Assembly: GCA_024291935.2 (NCBI GenBank)
Contig: CM044309.1
Coordinates: forward strand, 6,572,001-6,636,000
DNA: 64,000 nt
From: Okapia johnstoni
Lineage: Eukaryota > Chordata > Mammalia > Artiodactyla > Giraffidae
Reading direction: 5' to 3'
Part shown: positions 54,964 to 64,000 of the stretch, in pieces
Numbering within the stretch: position 1 is the stretch's first letter
Layout: the number at the start of each line of letters is the position of its first letter
Made by a program: the position numbers and the translations under genes
The notes under the pieces: generated by a model
Database searches by the model: none
What the model was told of the DNA's origin: nothing
What the model saw: only the letters and a program-made list of their open reading frames with translations

Positions 54964-56454
54964 ACAATGCCAGAACTTGCAATGCCATGACTGAGAAATT
55001 TTGATCCTGTAGACTGTAGTTAGATTTCCTGATTCCTGGAACCTGTTAGAGTTGAAACGAGTAGTTGAGGCAGCAGTTTCTATATTTCTGGCTTTTGGAT
55101 TAAACAAAAGATACGAGTTTCCTTGGAAAGCTAGTTCTGTGCTGCTCTTCTGGTAATCAGTCCAGGAATGCCAGCCTGAAGCCTTCATGTTTAGCCATTC
55201 CAAAGTATTTCTAATTGCCTTAAATTAAATCTCTTTCTTTTATATTAGGTTTAATGGTTCAAAATATATGTAAACAAGTTCTGACATAGCTACACAGATT
55301 ATCGATTCCTACAGGATATGGTATATCATGATTTTAAATTCCAGTCTTCTTACTGCTCTTAATCAAGTAAATAATCTTACTCAATTTTTATTTTTATTTA
55401 TTTTTGTGGAACTGATCAGCATAATAGCTTCCTTACATTTTGTTTTTAAATAATTTCATCCACTACTCAATAGAGAGCCATGATTATGAAAATGTTTTTA
55501 CACATATAAATACTATAAAGAATATTATGCATTTGAAAATGTGTACAATATTCTAAGATAAACATTTTACGAATGTCTTCAAATAGACAACCAGTAGGGG
55601 CAAAATTTCTCGTAAAGAAAGTTTACAAAGAAGTGTTAGTAGCATCTGGCCTAGGGAACATTCATTTGCAAGAACATTTGTGCATTTAGACTGGGCCAAA
55701 AAACATTTGTTTTGTCATAATGATTGAAATAAACGTTTTAATTTAGGTAGAGTTTGAAACCAAAACATGTGTCTCCAAATAAAATAATATTTAGGAAATA
55801 AATACTCTTGCAAATATGTTTCTTTACAAAGCAAATATTTTTTAGTTTTTGACAGTGCAGGTGTTAAGGTACTTAAGTAAGGTGTGAAGATCATTCTTCA
55901 TGGTAGAATAAAGGACACAATGTTTTCCTTTCCTGCAATGTTTTCCTTATCTTCGCTACATAGTAGGAAAAAACAGTTCAATGCAGATAATAGATAATAA
56001 AATTATAAATGAGATGGATAATATTTATTATTATCTTCATTAAAATGTATTTGTTAAATGTAGTAAAGGAATCTAAACTTGGTCCACTCATTATAGTGTT
56101 CTGTAAATGTTGGGATATAAAGGACTTTGATTATATGGAATATAACATTTACAACTGTGTGAAGATCTTAAGTTTAGTTATGTTTCAAAATACAGGTATA
56201 TGGTTTTATAAATTATATCTGCCTCTTATATCTGTGTTACTCCATTTCATCTGAGGACATTTAACATACTAGAGCCAATGCAAGCTGCCTTCTTGGAAGG
56301 TGGCTCTTGGAGCTGAATGCATGATTGACTTCCTTAATATGGTAACTGTGGATGAAAGCCTTCCTGATTAACAGCAATATGCCTCAGGAGAGCACGTGAA
56401 TGTATATGGTGGCGGTGGTTTAGTTGACTCTCCGGTCTGGATGATCTCGCCGTT
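54964..56454. other. Unassigned stretch, with an open frame beside the pseudogene
   Basis: Minus frame 54961-55203 (80 aa) sits directly upstream of the pseudogene on the same strand but does not resemble PPP1R2 or anything I recognise. The rest is AT-rich without named repeats. The frame at 56009-56254 has no domain. Confidence 0.4.
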
Positions 56455-56616
56455 GATGTAAGTGGGTTAAAATCATCCCTCGGCGCTGTGCTCCTGTCAG
56501 TCTCATCCTTTATGCTTGTTAATATTTGCTTTATATATTTAGGTGCATATATGTTTACAAGTTGTACATCTTCTTGGAGCAATTTCTTTATCATTATATA
56601 AAGTTTTTTTTGCCTC

Positions 56617-56750
56617 TTGAGAAAATGGCAACCCACTCCAGTGTTCTTGCCTGGAGAATCCCAGGAACAGAGGAGCCTGGTGGGCTGCTGTCTATGGGGT
56701 CGCACAGAGTCAGACGTGACTGACGCGACTTAGCAGCAGCAGCAGCAGCA
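56617..56750 (+). mobile_element. Bov-A2 partial (one unit)
   Basis: GAGAAAATGGCAACCCACTC to GACTGACGCGACTTAGCAGC with a (GCA)n tail. Only one of the two units is present. Confidence 0.92.
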
Positions 56751-56891
56751 ACAGTCTTTAAGTCAATTTTTTCCAATATAAATATTGCTATCCCAGATTT
56801 CGTTTCATTTTCATTTGCATAGAAACCCTTTTTCCATCCCTTCATTTTCAGTCTGTATGTATCTTTAACCCTGAACTGAGCATCATAGACA

Positions 56892-56957
<66 letters not shown>
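56892..56957. repeat. Compound (TA)n(TG)n microsatellite
   Basis: About 17 TA units followed by about 16 TG units, inside L1. Likely length-polymorphic. Confidence 0.97.
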
Positions 56958-56959
<2 letters not shown>

Positions 56960-57570
56960 CCATTCAGCCAGTCTGTGTTTTTGATTGAAACTTTTAGTTG
57001 ATTTACATGTAAAATGGTTCTTGATAGGTAAGTACTTATTGCCATTTTTTCATTGCTTTGAGCTTGGTTATGTAGTTGTTTTCTGCTCCTTCCTTTTTTG
57101 GCCTCTTCCCTTGTGATCTGATGACTATTTTAGTACTATTTCGTATTCCTTTCCCTTTTTTGAAAACTATAGATTATCTACTATAGATTTTTCTTTTGTG
57201 GTTACTTTGAGGTTCATATTTAACAACAGTTATAAATACATAAATGTATTTATTTTAGGTTGATGATCTTTTAAGTCTGAATTTATGCTAACAGCCCTGT
57301 ATTTTTACTACCCATCCCCCAAAATGTTTAATGGTCTTGAAATCATATTTTGCATCTTTTTGCTTATGTCCCTTTATATCCTTATTTACATCCCTCAACT
57401 ACTTACTGTGGATATGGATGATTTTACTACTTTTGCTTTTTAATCGTTTTACTAACTTTATAAGTGGTTGAACTATTACTTTTACTATATGCTTGCTTTC
57501 ATAAATGAGATTTTTTTCTCTTGTAATTTTCATATTTCTAGTTGTTGTCTTTTCTCTTTTGAGTTTGTGG

Positions 57571-58270
57571 TGAAGAATGCCTTTGGAGGAAAGGGAGGCA
57601 GCCATGGAAGCAGAGTGCTACTGCTGAGTCACATGCAATGCAGGGAACAGTCACTGTAGCCTCCCTCACCATATACCAGTCCTGGCAGCTGAGGAGTAGA
57701 GAAGACCCCAGAGATGACAGCCTTTTGAGTGCCTGATGTGCTAAACAATGGAGAAGAAACTCCTGTTTAAAACAAAGCTTTATGTTTCTCCACTTTTCCA
57801 TTAAAATTCAAATATACAAGAGGATTGATTTCACCTGCCATATGTCAAAAGTTAATATTTAAATAATGTGATAGCCAAAACCAAATCATTTTCACAGTAA
57901 TTTTTTGTGTTACAAATACATTTCTAATAACTAAGTGCATATTTAAATTAAATTCAAAAAGTGAAGCAGTTTAGCATAAATTATCTAAATTGCTTCTAAC
58001 TGTAATAATGCTTACCAGTTTTATAGTTGAGAAGCTAAAGCTCAAACAGCTTATATTTAATAAGTTCGAAAGTTTATATTGGAATTTTGTTAAGTGCATT
58101 TTTTTGCTCGCAATACTTTAGAATCCTTCCCATAATGCTGCGAAACAAAAAGCAACTGAGTTGTCTCTGCTTGTGATTTCATAATACAAAGTGCTTGAGC
58201 TGTCATTTTCTATTAAAGGAAAATAATTTTTTTCTGTTTTTATTTATTCACATTATGATTTATCACATTA
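57571..58270. other. Unassigned stretch; weak MIR-like piece
   Basis: 57575-57800 is GC-richer than its surroundings and non-repetitive by eye, with short overlapping frames on both strands (57538-57801 minus, 57468-57659 plus) but no recognised domain. Around 58010-58060 TAGTTGAGAAGCTAAAGCTC resembles a decayed MIR core. Confidence 0.35.
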
Positions 58271-58501
58271 CTGCTGCTGCTGCTAAGTCGCTTCAGTCGT
58301 GTCCGACTCCGTGCGACCCCATAGACGGCAGCCCACCAGGCTCCCCTGTCCCTGGGATTCTCCAGGCAAGAACACTGGAGTGGGTTGCCATTTCCTTCTC
58401 CAATGCATGAAAGTGAAAAGTGAAAGTGAAGTCGCTCAGTCGCGTCTGACTCTTCGCGACCCCATGGACTGCAGCCTATCAGGCTCCTCCGTCCATGGGA
58501 T
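58271..58501 (-). mobile_element. Bov-A2 SINE, 5'-truncated
   Basis: (GCT)n tail, first unit with CGCTTCAGTCGTGTCCGACT, linker CCAATGCATGAAAGTGAAAA, and a second unit cut off at CTCCGTCCATGGGAT. High identity to the 28609 copy suggests a young insertion. Confidence 0.94.
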
Positions 58502-60599
58502 AGGCTAGAGGTTATCAAATACTTCTAGATAAAATCATTATTTTTATTATAACCATAAAAAAGTTTTCCATTTTAAACACAGTATGTAAAAATAGTTCTT
58601 AAAGGTATTATATGCCTAGACACTTAAAAAATTAGATATTCTAACACATGGAAAATCCCATATGTGAGCTAAAGAGAGAAATTCAGTAATAAATCAACTG
58701 TTCATTGTTATACATCCCTTAGAGTTTAAAATATTTTATGTCTATCCATCTGATTGTCCAAGTCACATTGAAAGGAAAAGGATTATGTCTTCTGCCTTCT
58801 TACTTTCCCCAAACCACCTCAAGCACTGTTATATACATAATTGTTAAATGAGATTTACAGATGTTTATAGATATTAAGGTTGACCTGCACTCCATTTACC
58901 AGTCATACATAGAGGATGCAGTTCTCTATTTTAAATGCAGTGAATTACATGGCATTTTATAACTACTCTGATTTTTTTCCCCTTAGTCTCCCTTAGCTGG
59001 TGCCAATAATTTATCTCATGAGGTTCAAAGTCTTCTGTGATGAAGTACTTATTCCCTAGGAAAGGTGACATATGGATTTATATTCTTTCTAACTTGTAAA
59101 TGTATTCTCCTAGAGCTTTTGGGAGGACAGATTTGATAAAGTGATTGAGCGAACCTGGGCTGAATGGAAGTCTAAAAATGCAATATATGTGAGCCAGAGC
59201 TGTGAAATGAGCAGGAAAAAGTGAGGAAAGGATGTTTAAATCACTTTATTTTTTTTTCTATATTAATTCCCTCTCATTCTCTGTCTCTCACTCATCTCAT
59301 ACATTTTTTATGAATTCACAAAATGAACATCAGCATCAAAATCTGCACTTAGCGGGGGCATAGATAAAGGTGGCTTCTAATTGCTGAACTCACTGCTGGT
59401 TTGGATTTTCACAAATTGAATGGCATATCACATACTAATGGTCATTTGCTTACTTAGATTGGCATTCATATTAAATTTGGAATATCACTGAATCATTTTT
59501 GTGAAAGACCGAGACTGCTTCTGGGGCATACACATGAAACTGGATCAGGGTTGAATACTATATTCTTCTATGAATGAGTAGAAGTATTTTGCTGTTCTCT
59601 TTTTTTCAAGGACCTCTGATGCGATCTTAAAGTATTTCTTTTTAACCTACCTATTCACACTTCACCATCTAAGTATAAATCATCTGTGCATTTGTGTGTG
59701 TGTTGCACATTCTTGTTGTATACACATTCATTCATTCATAATTCTGAAACAGCACAGCATATGTGGTAATTTGCAATTATAAAGTATTCTTTTACAAGAA
59801 AGAGTAGGGAAACTGGAGTTCACTCTCAAGGGTGCATTTTTTTTTTTAACCAATTTGATGCAGAGTCGAGCAGTAATGAGTTGAACTAATGAGCTTCCCT
59901 GTAGTTCAAATGCAAAGTAACTACTTTTAAGAAGGAAGAATGTTAGTCACATTTTTCCCTGACCATCTCTAAAAGAGTTTAATCCTTTTATTTTACCAAA
60001 TGAAAACTGAAATCCAGTCTGGAGGAAATTTACTTCCACCTTTCCTCATTGTATCCCTGGAACAACTCGCTCCATTTGTCTCTGACAGCTTAATAAAAAG
60101 AAGGGTCCTCTGAAACGTAAAAACGCTGAAATTTATTGTTACTCTTCCTTTGCAATTTCAAATGATAGCATTAGAGTGTTTTGCTCTTATGTGCCATTTT
60201 TCTTCACTGGAACCTGACTGTGTTGCTCCTTTACCATCTATCCCATCTGTCACCGTGCACACTTTGTACAGTAGAGGCCTCTCTTCAACATTTACAATAA
60301 CATAAGCAACAGCATTTAAGTGACTTGCCAGAACCACAGCCACTTAGTTGTCATCTTCATTGAAAAAACAAACAAACATGATTTCCAATTCTGTGCCCAT
60401 AAATTGCCATTGTGTAACCTAATAATTGAAGCCTCAATTTGTTTTCAAGTTGTGAAAGGAGCTCGTAACACTTGGCAAAGCGCTTACTCTCCACAGTACC
60501 CATGTTGCCTTGAAACTATAGGCTAAAAAATTTTTGACTTTATGATAGTTTGAAAGTGATAGCATTCAGTATAAACTTTACTCTTTTTTTATTTTTTTA
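58502..60599. other. Longest repeat-poor stretch; candidate conserved non-coding DNA
   Basis: About 2.1 kb in which I recognise only a weak L2-like ending near 58790-58850. Positions 59250-60560 have a fairly even composition, no SINE and several TAAT-containing, homeodomain-like sites, and frames are short. This fits a conserved non-coding element, but conservation cannot be judged from one genome. Confidence 0.3.
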
Positions 60600-61250
60600 A
60601 ATAAGAAATCTCAAATTCTTTTTTATCTTGACAGGATTACCCCCAAGGATGCTGCTGAAAAAGCAGCAGTTAAATGGAATCCTCAGGCCACACAATTTTT
60701 CAACAGCCCAGCCCTGAGGGTCGGCCGTGTTGCCCACTGCTGCCAGTACCCTCGGAGCCAGTGGTCCTCTAGTCCTCCAGCGTGGAGCTCTTAGCCTTGC
60801 CTGTTCCATGGCCTGTGCCTTTATTGTATGCACATACACCCTTTTGGGGTCTGTCTTGTGCAGTCCAGGAAGCTCCTGAAGAAGAATTTCATTCACCTGG
60901 GGGCCAGGCTCAGGTGAATGACCCTCCCGAAGTTATCCCAGACTTCCACCTGTCTGACATGCATGATGATCATGTAGACATAGATCAACCAGATATCCGT
61001 GTAGCTTTGGGTAGATGGCTCAGCATTTTCTCAAAAATGGCTTTGACATACTCCGCAGCCCCAGCTATAATCTTAAATTTTTAATTTTGATCTTTTCCCA
61101 GGTTGGCAATACTGGGATGATGTATGATCATCCCATGATGATCATACTCATGATGCTGGGCAGCAGCACCCCAGCCCCCAGTCAGCTACAGTCATGAGGG
61201 TGAACCACCAAAGGACAAGCGTTCTGTACCTAGATGGCCATTCTATGTTT
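60600..61250 (+). pseudogene. Coding-like relic, parent unidentified
   Basis: GC content rises and several short frames carry biased, acidic or proline-rich text. One plus frame (60782-61084) reads EAPEEEFHSPGGQAQVNDPP followed by an acidic His/Asp-rich run; another frame about 61180-61260 reads SYSHEGEPPKDKRSVPRWPF. Frame changes and stops separate them. This looks like an old processed pseudogene in the plus orientation, but I do not recognise the parent, and no poly(A) tract is clear. It could also be chance in a GC-rich patch. The minus frame 60597-60896 is an alternative reading. Confidence 0.3.
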
Positions 61251-61263
61251 TGCTTATCTACAG

Positions 61264-61575
61264 TTTCAGTTCAGTCGCTCAGTCGTGTCCCACTCTTTGC
61301 GACCCCATGGACTGCAGCACGGCAGTCTTCCCTGTCCATCACCAACTCCCGGAGCTTGCTCAAACTCATGTTCATCATGTCGGTGATGCCATCAACTATC
61401 TCATCCTCTGTTGTCCCCTTCTCCTCCTGCCTTCAATCTTTCCCAGCATCAGGGTCTTTTCCAATGAGTCAGCTCTTCCCATCAGGTGGCCAAAGTACTG
61501 GAGTTTCAGCTTCAGCATCAGTCCTTCCAATGAATATTCAGGACTGATCTTCTTTAAGATGGACTGATGGGATCT
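61264..61575 (-). mobile_element. BovB LINE, short 3' end
   Basis: TTTCAGTTCAGTCGCTCAGT to TCTTCTTTAAGATGGACTGA. Minus frame 61396-61578 shows [20 protein letters not shown] and [20 protein letters not shown]. Antisense plus frames (61194-61567) are shadows. Confidence 0.94.
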
Positions 61576-61579
61576 CACT

Positions 61580-62144
61580 TAAGTACAGTGCTCAATAAAT
61601 TATATGAGATATTCAGCAAAAATAGGCTCTGTGTTAGATGATTTTGCCCAACTGTAGGTTAATGTAAGTATTCTGAGCACATTTAAGGTAAGGCAAGTCT
61701 GAGCTATGATGTGTAGTAATTTAAGTGTTTTCAATGCATTTTAGACATCATATTTTCAATTTATGATGGATTTATTGTGATATAACTCCATTGTTAAGTT
61801 GAGGAAGGCACACTTACAATGTCAGTAAGGCACACGATCATGAATTTATCTCTAGCCCAGTTACTAGAATGTCAATCTTGTTTTAAATCTAGAAGAACTT
61901 GTACTGATTCTGGCTTCCAAAAGGAATTGTGTGGTAGTGTCCTTTTTATAATCTTTCATGGCATGCTACTCTATCCTCCATCATTACAGGTTACTCCTAC
62001 TACAGTACTGAAAACTAGAATTATTTTCTGGTCTATTCATCCTTGAAGACCTCACCCAATATTCATCACTCTATTCCCAGAAGTTAGCATGAATCACAAA
62101 CGCTGCTCACTGTGTTTATGAATAAATAAAAACAGCCTAGCAGC
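61580..62144. other. Unassigned stretch without gene
   Basis: No gene or clear repeat; the frame at 61819-62046 shows no domain. Confidence 0.4.
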
Positions 62145-62265
62145 TTGGCAAGTAGACTGCAAGCTGCATGACGGCATGAACAAAGTCAGTCTTTCCCCTC
62201 TCTCCCCAGGCCCTACCTCAGAGTCTTGCACATAGTACACATTCAATAAATTTTGTTAAATCTGT
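62145..62265 (+). repeat. L2 LINE 3' end
   Basis: AGACTGCAAGCTGCATGACG, CCAGGCCCTACCTCAGAGTC and TTGCACATAGTACACATTCAATAAATTTTG follow the typical L2 3' terminus. Confidence 0.7.
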
Positions 62266-63149
62266 CAGATTTCACACACATATGCACACACAAAGTGGTA
62301 GTTTACTCCATACCATGCTTACATATTTTCCCTCTCTGATTGTCAAAACTTGTAAAATTTAGCTTTCCCATGATTACCAGAAAATTTGGACATTCAGATG
62401 AATGTTGAATTTTGGTTTTCAGCCTTATTTAAGAGAAAATAAAGGCAAAGAAAACTTGCCCTTTAATGTCTGTGTACAAAAAGTCAGCAATACTCTCTAC
62501 TCTTTCAGCAGGGAAAATATCAGTGTGTTAGGTGGCTATGTGTTCAGTTTTATGTTTTTTTTTTAAACTTATGTGCCTGAATACAGACCCATGGCTATTG
62601 TTTAATTATAAGACAGGTTATATGGTCAAGCAGTGCAGGAAAAAGAAATATTCAAAATTTTTATTTGTAGAAAACTAATTTACACTGTGAAAAATACTTT
62701 TTAGCATTTTGTTCATAAAATTCCCTGTATAGAGTTCTCTCTTATTTCTTAGAAATACAACATTCATTGTGATAAAATATTACTTTTTTAGGTATGATTA
62801 TAGTGAACTTCTAGGGACAATCTTGATTATTTCTCATGCTGTACTTTTGTTATTTAGAATATTACAAGAAACAAAATGTAAATATAAGCATATATCTGTA
62901 TGTATATCTGTATGCATGTATGTATGTGCTTGTATATATATGTGTGTGTGTGTGTTTACGTGTGTATATGTTTATATATACATTTTTTTCCTTTGAATAA
63001 GGTATCTAGGGACATAGTTTACCTAATTTTACAGGGAGAAAACTAATAAAAACTTTGATGAATAAACCTGTTTGTCTTCTCTGAAATTCATTACCTGTGG
63101 TGAGACATTCTAAAATTTTCACATAGAATTTCTGACTGGGAAATGGATA
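62266..63149. other. Unassigned AT-rich stretch with low-complexity tract
   Basis: No gene. Positions 62880-62985 are an imperfect GTAT/TG-rich simple repeat, which the frame at 62769-62996 only translates. Confidence 0.5.
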
Positions 63150-64000
63150 TGTTGCCGGGAGCCAGCTCACGAGATCCCACCCACGACAGAGTCATGAGGT
63201 AAAGGGCTGATTGAGCACGGCTTCTCAGCCCTCAGGAATTCTCGGAAGGCTGCCCCAGCACTCACCTTAAAGATGATGTCTGTCTTTCTGATGTTTGCTA
63301 CAATAAACCTCTTCTTATTTTCTGTGACTTAGGCAAAAGGCCTTTCCTGATTCCCTTCTAAAATAGATCAATCTGAAATCTCAATCGACAAGGCCCCTGA
63401 ACGGTAGCACCCTAATAAAATTATCTGGGATATAGAGTATGCTGATCTAAATTCCTTTTGCTAACATATTGGTTTGTTTAATAAATGTACCTGTGCCTTT
63501 GGAGCATAACTGCTCCCTAGTAATAAAACAGCATTGAGAGCCTCCGCACAGAAAGCCCCTATGGGCACAAAACCTTTCGCAGGAAAAAAGGCTTGTTAGG
63601 AAATATAAGAAATATTGCTTTATGAAACTATTACTTAGTCTATATTTACTATGTTTTTACTCTTAACGTATTTAGCCTATATAATGAAAGCATAATAGTT
63701 AAAAAATTATATAAATAGAAGTTTAGCTTTAATACAAATAATAAGACAATTGTTGAATTAACTGATGATTCTTACTTAGAGCTGACCTTCAGCTTGCTGA
63801 CCTTATGGGACCACATTCTTTTCTGTTTAGCTCAAGGCATAAAGTAAATTACCGAAAACAGGTTTTACCTTGAAACTTTCTATTGATGAATTCTTTCCTG
63901 CTGTGCCTGATACAAAAGCGTTCTGACTGATGAACCCTTATCAATAGGAGAGTCACAAGATGTTAGCAGGCCCCCAGGCCGGAAGATGATGTAAACAAAA
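63150..64000 (+). mobile_element. LTR of a ruminant ERV (BTLTR1-like), runs off the window
   Basis: Abrupt start TGTTGCCGGGAGCCAGC at 63150 after AT-rich DNA, and a continuous, distinct composition to the last base. The start and length (more than 850 bases) fit a long ruminant ERV LTR such as BTLTR1. The orientation is inferred from the TG start; the other end, TSD and any internal region lie outside. Confidence 0.55.

Larger units (their letters stand above)
56455..57570 (-). mobile_element. Old L1 ORF2 fragment, antisense, interrupted
   Basis: TATATATTTAGGTGCATATA, GTACATCTTCTTGGAGCAAT, TTTTCAGTCTGTATGTATCT, CCATTCAGCCAGTCTGTGTT and TTTGTGGTTACTTTGAGGTT follow the usual antisense ORF2 order. 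Split by a Bov-A2 piece (56617) and a microsatellite (56892). Confidence 0.75.

Noticed and set aside
1..64000. CRISPR arrays, operons, prophage or a novel defence-type system
   Set aside because: Repeats are dispersed SINE/LINE/LTR copies without regular spacers, there are no ribosome-binding sites or compact gene runs, and the composition is vertebrate.

Overview
This window is ruminant (pecoran, bovid-type) nuclear DNA and reads as a gene desert or a long intron. The organism call rests on repeats. There are many copies of the RTE-type LINE BovB, the SINEs Bov-tA and Bov-A2 that share its 3' end, bovine-type L1 3' ends, one CHR (tRNA-Glu derived) SINE, and a ruminant-type LTR entering at the right edge. 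BovB with Bov-tA/Bov-A2 points to Pecora; the sequence alone does not separate cattle, buffalo, sheep, goat or deer. I found no intact host protein-coding gene, no RNA gene, no CRISPR array and nothing bacterial. Nearly all open reading frames are LINE reverse-transcriptase remnants, SINE shadows or chance.

Layout. 1-9.0 kb: AT-rich background with an antisense LTR, a MIR, an L2, a BovB 3' piece and SINEs. 9.4-12 kb: an antisense L1 that keeps only its 3' end and its 5' UTR, split by a BovB with an 11-bp target-site duplication (TSD). 12-24 kb: quiet DNA with a second LTR copy (inverted relative to the first), four SINEs, L1 3' ends, a 1.7-kb antisense BovB with most of its RT domain, and an older BovB. 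24-38.9 kb: a thick stack of antisense L1s interrupted by SINEs, a Tigger/MER2-like DNA transposon, an MLT1-type LTR and a twin-primed young L1 with a perfect 15-bp TSD. 38.9-44.5 kb: an antisense endogenous retrovirus with two LTRs, a primer-binding-site candidate and a polypurine tract. 44.8-53.6 kb: BovB and dimeric Bov-tA insertions, an internally deleted BovB reaching its 5' region, and an antisense LTR with an adjoining tRNA-Leu-like primer site. 53.6-55 kb: an antisense processed pseudogene of PPP1R2 (protein phosphatase inhibitor 2), itself hit by a BovB. 55-63 kb: L1, SINEs and the longest non-repetitive stretch (about 58.5-61.2 kb), which may hold conserved non-coding sequence and one unidentified coding-like relic. 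63.15 kb to the end: the start of an LTR that continues outside the window.

The genes do not work together as a system. The content is a layered record of retrotransposition, and because many insertions keep their TSDs the order of events can be read. No previously undescribed functional system is supported; the best leads are retrotransposition-mechanism relics, the PPP1R2 pseudogene and a few unassigned single-copy stretches.
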